A stretch of 64,000 nt of DNA from Hymenobacter sedentarius (GTDB lineage Bacteria; Bacteroidota; Bacteroidia; Cytophagales; Hymenobacteraceae). A program made the translations under genes and the position numbers. Of this stretch, positions 1 through 6,603 are shown piece by piece. Under the pieces are notes generated by a model, which was given only the letters and a program-made list of their open reading frames with translations, made no database searches and was not told the origin of the DNA. The DNA lies in the NCBI RefSeq assembly GCF_001507645.1, contig NZ_CP013909.1, positions 1,860,001-1,924,000 on the forward strand, read 5' to 3'. Position 1 is the stretch's first letter. Each line of letters opens with the position of its first letter.

Positions 1-18
1 TGAAGTAACACGAAAAAC

Positions 19-435
19 CTAACCGACGTGCTCGATCCAAGCCGTGGCTTCGGCTTCGGTTTCGAAGCGGCGGAAATGCATGGACCCGACGTTGGCCTCC
101 TGTACAATCTGGCCCATGACGAGGCGGGTGAACACGTTGTGGGACATGACGACGGCGCCGTATAGTCCGTCGGGGTGCTCGGCGGCGGTGTCGCGCCAAT
201 GGGTTACTATCCAGGCGACTTCTGCGGGCGTGCAGGGGGCCAGCAGGCGTTGGTCGGTGAGGAAGCGGTGCCAGCGGTTGAGCTCCAGCAGCCGGCGCAC
301 CTGGGTGAACAAGGCCTGCAGCTCCGCTGGTTTGGGCGTACCGGCATTGAACCGGATGAGGGCGTAACCGTCGGGGTGCCCATAGAGGCAGCCGAGGGCG
401 TTTTTGAAGTACAGCCGGGGAGTAGCAGTGGTCAT
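19..435 (-). CDS. STAS/SpoIIAA-like hypothetical protein (paralog 1)
   Basis: This gene encodes a 138-residue soluble protein with no signal peptide or membrane segment. Its small alternating alpha/beta pattern and its closeness to the product of 1909-2325 suggest a STAS/SEC14 (SpoIIAA-like) domain, a type of protein common in Hymenobacter. The paralogs share the N-terminal RLYF-N-G-HPDGYA block, the central LAP-TP-E-WIV block, the YGAVV-VF-RL block and a C-terminal RxFxxExxAxxWL helix. No catalytic motif is visible. The ATG start at 435 fits because the paralog begins at the same distance from the RLYF block. Function is unknown; STAS-like proteins are often regulatory or stress-linked, but that is inference here. 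Confidence 0.75.
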   Translation of the reverse strand: MTTATPRLYFKNALGCLYGHPDGYALIRFNAGTPKPAELQALFTQVRRLLELNRWHRFLTDQRLLAPCTPAEVAWIVTHWRDTAAEHPDGLYGAVVMSHNVFTRLVMGQIVQEANVGSMHFRRFETEAEATAWIEHVG

Positions 436-514
436 TAAAGTGCGTAAGGGGACAGCGGGCTACGGCGAGCGTACTTGGTGAGTTACCGGGCTGCGGTCCG
501 GGCATTCACTAGGG

Positions 515-856
515 TTAGGCCGCCGCGCTCATGCCCTGGCGGCAGGCCTGCTCGCAACGACGGCAAGCTTCGGCGCACTCCTGGCAGTGCGGCATGTGGG
601 CGCCGTGCTTCTCGCATTCGGCGGCGCAGATGCCGCAGATTTCGGCGCACTCGCGCATGACGTGCTGGGCGTGCTCGGAGCCGCGGGCCACGAAGCGGGC
701 CGTGATGGCGCAGATGTCGGCGCAGTCGCGGTCGATGCTGATGCAGCGGGCCATCATTTGCACGTCCTGCTCTTGTAGGCAGGCGGTGGCGCAGTGCTCG
801 CAGGCGGCGATGCAGGCATTGAGGGCGTCGAGGAGGGCTTGGTTTTGCGCGTGCAC
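515..856 (-). CDS. Four-helix bundle copper-storage protein (Csp, DUF326 type)
   Basis: The 113-residue product has 16 cysteines arranged as CxxxC and CxxC pairs along amphipathic helices (C15, C19, C22, C26, C38, C45, C49, C70, C74, C77, C81, C91, C94, C98, C101, C105). This is the signature of Csp1/Csp3 copper-storage four-helix bundles, whose cysteines line the core and bind many Cu(I) ions. There is no Tat or Sec signal, so it resembles cytosolic Csp3 rather than exported Csp1. The start is GTG at 856: an in-frame TAA lies five codons upstream and no suitable ATG is available. It likely buffers intracellular copper. No copper-efflux gene is adjacent. Confidence 0.85.
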   Translation of the reverse strand: MHAQNQALLDALNACIAACEHCATACLQEQDVQMMARCISIDRDCADICAITARFVARGSEHAQHVMRECAEICGICAAECEKHGAHMPHCQECAEACRRCEQACRQGMSAAA

Positions 857-1300
857 GGGTGCGGGGGCTTAGTGAAAGAAAAGTTGGGACAATTGTACGG
901 GTTAAGCCGCACGCCGTTGAGGATAATGCGCATCTTAATGCAACAGAATGCGGGCATCAATGGTCCAGGTTGGGCCTTACGGCCCCCTCCTTCCGGTTCA
1001 ACCATACTCTCTTATCCAGCCGGCCTTTACAGCAAGCGCTGACTTAAATGAGTCGGGGCTTTTCGTGCACTTCTCACCATGGACAAGCCGATGCTGGCGT
1101 GTGGTGCGAGTCCGTCGGCAATTGGCAAGGGGCGATGCTGTGGGTATCTGTGTGGCGGCTGCTAACCTCATGTGGTTGCTTTTCTGCCCAACGGCCGGTG
1201 GGGCAGGAACTGCTAGCAAGCGCCGGGCGATACATTAGCTGTCAACCTCTTCGGGCCTGCGGGTGCTATATTGCCGCACACACTCTTCCTTCTTTTTGCT
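857..1300. other. Intergenic region without a convincing gene
   Basis: This 444-base spacer separates the leftward copper-storage gene from the rightward GAF-domain gene and should hold both promoters. The open frames in it have no family-like composition and overlap one another. No exact TAnnTTTG promoter element, terminator hairpin or repeat of the local palindrome family was found. Confidence 0.5.
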
Positions 1301-1864
1301 ATGACAACTGAAACCGACACCACCCGCGAAGCGGCGCGCCTGCAGGCGCTCAAGCGCTACAACATCCTGGATACGCCGGAAGACGGCAGCATGAACCGCC
1401 TGACGGGGCTGGCAGCCAAAGTCTTTAACATGCCCATTGCCCTCATCAGCCTAGTGGACGAAGACCGCATCTGGTTTAAGTCGCGCTACGGGCTGGATGC
1501 GGAGCAGATTGACCGTGACCCCGGCCTCTGTGCCTCGGCCATTCTTTCCGATGAAGTATACATAGTGGAGGATGCCCGCCAGGACCCGCGCACGCTGGCC
1601 AACCCGTTGGTGGCGGGCGAGTTCGGCTTGCGGTTTTATGCCGCGGCGCCGCTGCAGACCCACGACGGTCACCAGCTGGGTACGTTCTGTGTCATCGACC
1701 AGAAGCAGCGCTACCTGAACGAAGCCCAAAAGCTGATTCTGCAGGACATGGCGGCTATTGCCATGGACGAGATTGAGCTGCGCCTGGCCGCGCGGCTGGC
1801 CGCGCAGGAAAATGCCCGGCAACTGGATGAATTGCGGCAGCAACTGGCCGACAAGGCGAAGTAA
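1301..1864 (+). CDS. GAF domain-containing protein
   Basis: This encodes a 187-residue soluble protein dominated by one GAF domain (about residues 20-160). It opens with the usual N-terminal helix EAARLQALKRYNILDTPED, followed by the core strands MPIALISLVDEDRIWFKSR and FYAAAPLQTHDGHQLGTFCV. This short GAF type is normally the sensor part of histidine kinases or diguanylate cyclases; here it stands alone, with a C-terminal coiled-coil-like helix rich in Ala, Glu and Gln. The ATG at 1301 is preferred over an upstream TTG at 1271, because the family starts a few residues before the EAARL helix. It may bind a small ligand or act in protein-protein signalling; ligand and partner are unknown. Confidence 0.85.
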   Translation: MTTETDTTREAARLQALKRYNILDTPEDGSMNRLTGLAAKVFNMPIALISLVDEDRIWFKSRYGLDAEQIDRDPGLCASAILSDEVYIVEDARQDPRTLANPLVAGEFGLRFYAAAPLQTHDGHQLGTFCVIDQKQRYLNEAQKLILQDMAAIAMDEIELRLAARLAAQENARQLDELRQQLADKAK

Positions 1865-1908
1865 GCAGCAAGTGCGGGAAAGCAGGCCTTGGGTGGCCAG
1901 GGGGACGC

Positions 1909-2325
1909 TTAGGGCAATTGCCGCAGCCAGTCCTGGGCCGTTTCTTCGGAGTCGAACAGACGGTAGGTAAGGGCGGCGGCCTTGGCCTCAGACATTATCT
2001 CGCTCACGGAAAGGCGGGCAAAGACGTCCTGGGGGAGCACCACGGCTCCGTAGATGGTGTGGGTGCCGCGCTGCTCGGCCGTGAGCCAGTAGTCGACTAT
2101 CCACTGGCTTTCCTCGGGGGTGTAAGGGGCCAGCTGACGCTGGTCGCCGAGGAGCTTGTGCCAACCGCGCAGGCGCAGCAGCTGGCCCGTGTGGGTGAGG
2201 AAGGCCTGGAGGTGGTGGAGTTGGCGGGCGCCGGGCTCGTAGATGACGTGCGCGTAGCCATCGGGATGTTCCATTACCCGACCCACGGGGTTGTTGAAGT
2301 AAAGCCGGGAGGCGGGAGCAGGCAT
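1909..2325 (-). CDS. STAS/SpoIIAA-like hypothetical protein (paralog 2)
   Basis: This is a 138-residue paralog of the product of 19-435, collinear over its whole length, with the same RLYFxN, HPDGYA, LAPxTPxExxWIV and YGAVV blocks. The ATG at 2325 is chosen over a TTG at 2334 because it gives the same N-terminal length as the paralog. No signal peptide or membrane segment is seen. It converges on the GAF-domain gene and is separated from it by 44 bases, so a GAF protein sits between two copies of one family. Function is unknown. Confidence 0.75.
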   Translation of the reverse strand: MPAPASRLYFNNPVGRVMEHPDGYAHVIYEPGARQLHHLQAFLTHTGQLLRLRGWHKLLGDQRQLAPYTPEESQWIVDYWLTAEQRGTHTIYGAVVLPQDVFARLSVSEIMSEAKAAALTYRLFDSEETAQDWLRQLP

Positions 2326-2394
2326 GAGCAGCAACTTGGCAAACAGGAGGACAAAGGTAGGCAGGGCCGCATGTTAAGGTATAGAGTGGAAATA

Positions 2395-2424
2395 AAACGA
2401 GCGGGCCAGATGGTCCGCTCGTTT
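2395..2424 (-). terminator. Intrinsic terminator for leftward transcription
   Basis: A perfect 10-bp stem (AAACGAGCGG with CCGCTCGTTT) closes a 10-nt loop. On the minus strand it is followed by a T-rich tract, so it would stop leftward transcripts coming from the 2772-3248 remnant before they enter the STAS-like gene. Confidence 0.65.
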
Positions 2425-2596
2425 GCGTTATGGCACTGTTGACTTGCGGTGCGAACCGCTGGGCGTGGAGAAGCACAAGGGCATGTTTTAGCCGTGCTAC
2501 TGTTGGAGAAAGGTCGATACCGCTTCTTTCCGTTTTGCTGATTTTGAAAAAAAAGAATAATTCAGGCATTTAAACTGAGCTATTCTTTTTTTAAAA

Positions 2597-2741
2597 CGTG
2601 TTTGGGAATTTAACAGAACGTCATGCTGAGCTTGTCGAAGCATCTCTACCGCTTCGTTGAACGGCCCAACCGAAGCGGTAGAGATGCTTCGACAAGCTCA
2701 GCATGACGTTCGGAAAGTGATTTTATCAAAATCCAAACACG
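2597..2741. repeat. Long palindromic repeat (copy 1), MITE-like
   Basis: A perfect 40-bp inverted repeat (2617-2656 against 2671-2710) has a 14-nt loop. It is enclosed in a second, outer pair of arms, CGTGTTTGG (2597-2605) and CCAAACACG (2733-2741). The core words CATGCTGAGC and GAAGCATCT recur in the other repeats of the first 27 kb. TTA precedes the left end and TAA follows the right end, compatible with a TA target duplication. Transcribed, it would form a very stable hairpin. It behaves like a non-autonomous element or REP-type palindrome; mobility is inference. Confidence 0.85.
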
Positions 2742-2771
2742 CTCTAAGTCCAGCGCCAGGGCAGTCTGCGG

Positions 2772-3248
2772 CTAGAGCGTAACGGTGAGGGTGGCGGTGA
2801 AGAAGGAGCGGCCGGAAGAATCGTCCTCAGGCAGCACGTTTACGGGTTGTAGGTAGCGGTAGGCCACTTCGGCCGAAACCTTGCCGAGGGTATAGGCCAC
2901 GGGCAGGCGCAGGCCGTAGCTGAGTAGGGTGAAGCGAGAGGCGTCGGTGCTGGTGGTGGCAGTGCCGCTTTTGGTTTTGGGCTTTTTGTTGCCGCGCAGG
3001 ATTTGCTGGGCGTCGCTGACCTGCACGAAGTCCTGGGTGCCGGCCACGAGGCTGAACTTGGGGGTGATGGTGAAGTAGTCGTTGGTGGTGAACACACCGT
3101 CGAGGTCGAAGGCACGGGAGTTGTCAAGCACCAGGAAGGGGTCGTGGGCATTGGAACCGAAGAGGTAGGAGCCGTTGAGCCGGGTGTACAGGATGCCCCA
3201 ATCATAGCCCAACGCCGCATCAACGGAGTTGTTGACGGCCGGCTTGAC
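2772..3248 (-). pseudogene. 5'-truncated outer-membrane beta-barrel remnant
   Basis: About 158 codons read as the C-terminal part of an outer-membrane beta-barrel protein. Alternating strands carry many aromatic residues (ALGYDWGILYTRLNGSYLF; YFTITPKFSLVAGTQDF), and the end SFFTATLTVTL is typical of a last barrel strand. Upstream of about 3248 the frame continues but its composition becomes the Pro/Arg/Ala-rich pattern of a shadow frame over the neighbouring gene. There is no ATG at the junction; only a TTG codon lies there. I read this as the tail of a gene whose 5' part has been lost. Re-expression from the TTG cannot be ruled out, but the product would lack a signal peptide. Confidence 0.6.
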
Positions 3249-3309
3249 CAAGGGGCATCCGGTCGGCCGGAGAGGGCGGCGCAGGTTAGGCCCAAATGCC
3301 CGTTCGGGG

Positions 3310-4200
3310 CTAGCAAAACGGCAGCGCCGCCGGCAGTGGGGCCTCCACCCACGCCTCGGGCGTGAACCGCCAGTGCCGGCCCGGGCCGCCGGTGGGCGCC
3401 ACCGGACCCGTGCTTTCGGACCAGAGCAACTCGGCGCGGCCGGTGAGCTGCAGGGCGCGGCCGGCGGTCGGGTCGAGAAATAGTAGGCCGGCGGCATCGC
3501 ACAAGGCAAAGTTGCCGAGGGAGTTGTACATGCTGTTGCCCGCGTAGTCGGGCACGAGCAGGCTGCCGGCGGCTTCGAATTGCACGAAGCCGGCCGGGCC
3601 GCCGCGGTAGGCCGTGTCGAGGGCCTGGGCGCCGTCGCTGCTGCCGACGAAGAACGAATCGGCCCGGCGCAGCCAAGCAGCCAGGTCGGGCGGGGCACCC
3701 GGGCCCGCGGTGCGCGGGGCCACCGAAACCACGCCGGCGCCGGGCAACGCGGCCAGATGGTCGGCCAGGTACTTGGGGCAGTTGAGAAACGCCTGGTCGA
3801 TGTCGACCACCCACCCCGGCGCGGTGGCCCGGGCGCGGCCGTTCACCCGAAACCGCCACTTGGTGGGAAAGTCGATGAAGAGTAGGCTCACCGCCGGGTG
3901 CCGGGCCAGGTTGGCCCACAACACGTCTTCGCGGGCCGGCACGGCCAGCGCCAGGTCCAGGGCCAGCTGCGTGGGATGGGAGGAGCGGGCAAAGCCGGGC
4001 GTGCCCTGCACCGCCGACGTCCACACCCGCCCGGTGGCGTCGAGGGAACTGGCGATGACCAGCGGCTGCTGGCGGAGCTGCGCGGCAACGCTGGCCGGAA
4101 TGGTGGGGCGAATAGCGGGGGCGTGGCGGTCGGCTACCGGCACTTCGCCAAGGCGCTGCTGCAACTGTCGTTCGCCCGCGTGGTAAGGGGAAGGTGTCAT
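3310..4200 (-). CDS. Pyridoxamine 5'-phosphate oxidase-family (FMN-binding split barrel) protein
   Basis: The 296-residue product looks like the two-segment PPOX-like proteins that bind FMN in a split barrel. An N-terminal segment (about residues 30-130) runs through PLVIASSLDATGRVWTSAVQG and LARHPAVSLLFIDF, and continues with KWRFRVNGRA. A second segment follows (about 170-260: DSFFVGSSDG, PAGFVQFEAAGSLLVPDYAGN, LLFLDPTAGRALQLTGRAEL). No signal peptide is present, so it is cytoplasmic. The ATG start at 4200 gives the usual family length of about 300. The substrate is unknown; relatives are flavin- or heme-binding reductases and general stress proteins rather than true PdxH. The stop lies about 60 bases before the truncated barrel remnant. 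Confidence 0.75.
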   Translation of the reverse strand: MTPSPYHAGERQLQQRLGEVPVADRHAPAIRPTIPASVAAQLRQQPLVIASSLDATGRVWTSAVQGTPGFARSSHPTQLALDLALAVPAREDVLWANLARHPAVSLLFIDFPTKWRFRVNGRARATAPGWVVDIDQAFLNCPKYLADHLAALPGAGVVSVAPRTAGPGAPPDLAAWLRRADSFFVGSSDGAQALDTAYRGGPAGFVQFEAAGSLLVPDYAGNSMYNSLGNFALCDAAGLLFLDPTAGRALQLTGRAELLWSESTGPVAPTGGPGRHWRFTPEAWVEAPLPAALPFC

Positions 4201-4341
4201 CGGGTGCTACAACTGCTAGCACCTGTCAAGGGTTGTGGCAAAAAAATGCCAACAACTGGTAAGCGGGCCTCCGACTGGTCGAAGTGCATGGCTGTGGCTG
4301 CTCAGTCGGCTGGGCTGCTTGAGTTGATTCAGGGGAAGCAG

Positions 4342-4602
4342 TTACATGCTGTGGGTGAGGGTGAATAGGATGGTGGAGCGGGTGACGCGCAAGGCCTCGG
4401 CGGGCTGCTGGGCGAGGTAGGTGTCGGCGACGTACTGGAGGAAGTTTTCCGTGCCGAGCTGGTGGAGCTGCTGGCTGGGTACGGTGAGGGGGTAGAGGTC
4501 GCGGCCGTGGAAGTCGCGCTGGAAGGTGAAGGTGATGGCGTCGGGGGTGGGAGCAGTGATTTTGACGGCGAGGAGGAATCGGACGTTGGTTTCGGGCTGC
4601 AT
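4342..4602 (-). CDS. Small hypothetical protein, 86 aa
   Basis: This is a short soluble protein with a plausible alpha/beta pattern: an N-terminal hairpin VRFLLAVKITAPTPDAITF, a helical middle QLHQLGTENFLQYVADTYL and a final strand STILFTLTHSM. The frame is open further upstream, but that extension is Arg/Lys-rich and overlaps the palindromic repeat, so the ATG at 4602 is chosen. I do not recognise the family and infer no function. Its middle is highly charged and it has no membrane segment or signal peptide. Confidence 0.5.
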   Translation of the reverse strand: MQPETNVRFLLAVKITAPTPDAITFTFQRDFHGRDLYPLTVPSQQLHQLGTENFLQYVADTYLAQQPAEALRVTRSTILFTLTHSM

Positions 4603-4655
4603 GGCGGGGTTGGTAAGGGCTATTGGGTTGGGGGCGCGGGTGGTTGGATTACTTG

Positions 4656-4713
4656 CGTGGTAGAGATGCTTCGGCTGCGTTTCACTTCGCTCAGCATGAC
4701 GTTCTTTTTTTCT
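4656..4713. repeat. Partial palindromic repeat (copy 2)
   Basis: This stretch contains the words TAGAGATGCTTCGGC and CTCAGCATGACGTTC of the local palindrome family, but the two halves sit close together and the stem is degraded. It abuts the left edge of the IS5-type remnant, so it may mark the breakpoint where the insertion sequence was truncated. Confidence 0.6.
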
Positions 4714-4721
4714 TAATTCTA

Positions 4722-5096
4722 CCCTGGAGCTGCGACGCTTACGGCCGGATTTGCGCCTTGGCCCTGACCGGCGGCCAGGCCGGCGATTGCCCACAAGCCC
4801 CCGGGCTGCTGCGGCGCCATCTGCGGGCGGGCCAGGCCGTGTTGGCCGACCGGGCCTACGACGCGGACTACGTGCGCGTCCAGATTGGGCAAGCCGGAGC
4901 CCAGGCCGTGATTCCAGGCAAGAAAAACCGAACGATACGCCTTGAGCACGAGGCTGAAATTTATAAAGATCGAAACCAAATTGAACGCGCCATCAACGGC
5001 ATGAAACGCTTTCGAGCCGTAGCCACCCGCTTTGATAAACGGGCCGCCAATTATTTCGCTACCTGCTGCTTGATTGCCGCGCTAACGTGGCTCTAA
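4722..5096 (+). pseudogene. IS5-family transposase, C-terminal fragment
   Basis: Only the last 125 or so codons of a DDE transposase survive. DAYGRICALALTGGQAGD is the strand before the second catalytic aspartate, DRAYDADY carries that aspartate, and YKDRNQIERAINGMKRF matches the Y-x2-R-x3-E-x6-K signature of IS5/IS4-type enzymes including the catalytic Glu. The first catalytic Asp and the whole N-terminal half are missing, so it is inactive. The reading frame extends left of 4722 but into repeat sequence. Shortly after the stop, GTAAACACTCCC may be the remains of the right inverted terminal repeat. Confidence 0.85.
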
Positions 5097-5179
5097 TTGT
5101 AAACACTCCCTAATTTTCGGGCATGGGTAAGGCTGGCTTGGCATGGTTAGATGCTCGGGTAGAAGAAGCTACTTTCGCC

Positions 5180-5422
5180 TCAGTTTGGGCCGGAACTTGG
5201 GCTGGCTAATTGGGCGAGGTCCTGCTGTACTGTTTGGCTGCCCGACTCCTTGATGAGGCGAATGTCGTGGGCGACGGCGAGGTGGGCGGGCTTGGCCTTT
5301 TGCAAGGCCTTGGAAACGGCTGCGTGGGGCATTTTCAGCGAGCGGGCAATGCTGGAAATAGCTCCGTGAGGTAGCAACGTTCGCAGGTCGGCCGGCGTAG
5401 GAATGGTTCCAAGTGGTTGCAT
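5180..5422 (-). CDS. Small helix-turn-helix protein, Cro-like position
   Basis: This 80-residue protein has a clear helix-turn-helix at about residues 19-44 (GAISSIARSLKMPHAAVSKA) followed by a charged helix. It is transcribed divergently from the LexA/CI-like repressor gene at 5497, with 74 bases between their start codons. The layout matches a phage or conjugative-element switch, in which a CI-like repressor and a small Cro-like protein share one control region. Its ATG overlaps the -33 element of the divergent repressor promoter, so the two transcription units should interfere. I do not recognise a named family; the regulatory role is inferred from the fold and the position. Confidence 0.6.
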   Translation of the reverse strand: MQPLGTIPTPADLRTLLPHGAISSIARSLKMPHAAVSKALQKAKPAHLAVAHDIRLIKESGSQTVQQDLAQLASPSSGPN

Positions 5423-5446
5423 TTTAGTTTTGTTCTGTTACCTTTG
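5417..5446 (+). promoter_or_regulatory. Bacteroidota-type promoter of the repressor gene
   Basis: TTG at 5417-5419, a 19-nt spacer and TACCTTTG at 5439-5446 match the Bacteroidota consensus TTG-N19-TAnnTTTG exactly. Transcription would start near 5453 and give a leader of about 45 nt before the ATG at 5497. Confidence 0.75.
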
Positions 5447-5455
5447 GATAGATGA

Positions 5456-5493
5456 GTAATGTTAAAATGTAGGTAATAGTTACTAAATGTTAC
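5456..5493. promoter_or_regulatory. Candidate operator cluster of GTAA/TTAC half-sites
   Basis: Between the promoter and the repressor start codon lie GTAATGTTA (5456-5464), the palindrome GTAATAGTTAC (5473-5483) and AAATGTTAC (5485-5493). A further GTTAC (5437-5441) overlaps the -7 element. Repeated half-sites in the shared control region of a CI/Cro-like pair suggest autoregulatory operators. This is inference from position and symmetry. Confidence 0.45.
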
Positions 5494-5496
5494 AAT

Positions 5497-6237
5497 ATGG
5501 CTACACTGGAACGCAAGAAAATAAGCTCAGTTAGTCCGCTGCCGGAGCTGAGCATGGCGGAACGGCTGAAGGTGGTGCGCCAGGCGCGTGGGCTGACGCA
5601 GCAGCAAATGGCTGACTTGCTGAACGTGGCGCGGCCGACCGTAGCTCAGCTGGAAGGCGGGCGGCACCAACCGAGCAACGAGGTGCTGGAAACCATCGTG
5701 ACGGAATTAAATGTCAGCCGCGACTGGCTGTGGTTTAACAGCGGCCCCATGGAGGATGGCGGTGCTCCTGGCGGCAATGTTATCCTGCTGGGCAAGTTTG
5801 CGGATGCCGAGTTCATCGACTGCCCGTTTATTCCGGTACCGGTGCGGGCGGGCTTCGTGGAGCTGGTGGCCAGCGAAGGCGACTATGGCCAGTTTGAGAT
5901 GATGCGGATTTACAAGCCGAGCCCCGAGCTGCGCAAAGCCGGTACGCTGGTGTTTGAGATTGATGGTGACTCGATGGAGCCGCAGCTACGCGCCGGCATG
6001 CTGGTGGCGGTAACGCCGATTCCTTTTGAGGATATCAAGTACACGGTGAGCGGGGTGTACGTGGCCACCTTTGGGCACCAGCTCACGGTGAAGCGGATTA
6101 AGGATAATGACCTTCTGACCAAGCGGCAACTCGTGCTGCATTCGGACAACCCCAAGGCCGGCATGCTGACGGTGGCGGGGGAGGATATCCGCGGGTTGTG
6201 GAAGGTGGTGGATATTATTCGGGGGCGAGTAGAATAA
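5497..6237 (+). CDS. XRE/S24 family self-cleaving transcriptional repressor (CI/LexA-like)
   Basis: The 246-residue protein joins an N-terminal Cro/CI helix-turn-helix (about residues 20-75, with RQARGLTQQQMADLLNVARP) to a C-terminal S24/LexA peptidase domain (about 105-245). A likely Ala118-Gly119 cleavage site is seen in PVRAGF, the catalytic serine is S159 in DGDSM, and the general-base lysine is K199 in LTVKR. It should bind DNA as a dimer and inactivate itself by cleavage after a damage signal. The start is an ATG 51 bases after the promoter. It is paired with the divergent small HTH gene, but no integrase, phage structural or conjugation gene lies nearby, so it is an orphan switch or a domesticated regulator. 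Confidence 0.9.
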   Translation: MATLERKKISSVSPLPELSMAERLKVVRQARGLTQQQMADLLNVARPTVAQLEGGRHQPSNEVLETIVTELNVSRDWLWFNSGPMEDGGAPGGNVILLGKFADAEFIDCPFIPVPVRAGFVELVASEGDYGQFEMMRIYKPSPELRKAGTLVFEIDGDSMEPQLRAGMLVAVTPIPFEDIKYTVSGVYVATFGHQLTVKRIKDNDLLTKRQLVLHSDNPKAGMLTVAGEDIRGLWKVVDIIRGRVE

Positions 6238-6355
6238 TTGAGAGAGCGGGAGAGACCGGGACACAAACCGGGACGAGTGCAGAGTGCCACTAATAGGTAG
6301 CATTGACCGGCTTGGAAGGGAGTTTTGGGATAATAAAGGTGGGTAAGCAAAAACC

Positions 6356-6390
6356 CGGTACTAACACCGGTGAAACCAGTGTTAGTACCG
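6356..6390. repeat. Perfect 12-bp inverted repeat, possible operator
   Basis: CGGTACTAACAC (6356-6367) and GTGTTAGTACCG (6379-6390) form a perfect inverted repeat around an 11-nt centre. It lies in the 366-base spacer after the repressor gene and has no T-tract, so it does not look like a terminator. It may be a binding site or a mobile-element end. Confidence 0.5.
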
Positions 6391-6502
6391 GTACAAACCC
6401 TGTACGCTTCCCTAAATAGCGTACGCGGCTAGCACTTTACAAAAATCCGTATGCAGGACCGTAGCAGTACTGCCAGCTCAACTCAAATCGGCTGGAAACG
6501 AC

Positions 6503-6545
6503 GAAAGCCCGGGCCGGAATCAAATTGATTCCGGCCCGGGCTTTC
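6503..6545. terminator. Strong bidirectional terminator
   Basis: A perfect stem of about 20 bp starts with GAAAGCCCGGGCCGG and is closed by its mirror image around a tiny loop, with A/T flanks on both sides. It lies between the converging repressor gene and the GH3 gene and can serve both. The rest of the 6238-6603 spacer shows only the 6356-6390 inverted repeat. Confidence 0.8.
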
Positions 6546-6603
6546 TATCGGTTTGGCTCAGAGGCTTAGCTCAGGCCGCGCAGTATCTGGTCGACGCTGG
6601 CAA

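Noticed and set aside
948..1238. A 96-codon open frame between the copper-storage and GAF genes
   Set aside because: Its composition is unlike the neighbouring proteins, it overlaps two other equally long frames, and no family pattern is visible.
2772..4222. One frameshifted gene joining the barrel remnant and the split-barrel protein, or a 460-codon third frame over both
   Set aside because: The split-barrel protein has a complete family length and its own stop at 3310; the remnant is a different fold (outer-membrane barrel). The third frame is Pro/Arg-rich shadow sequence.
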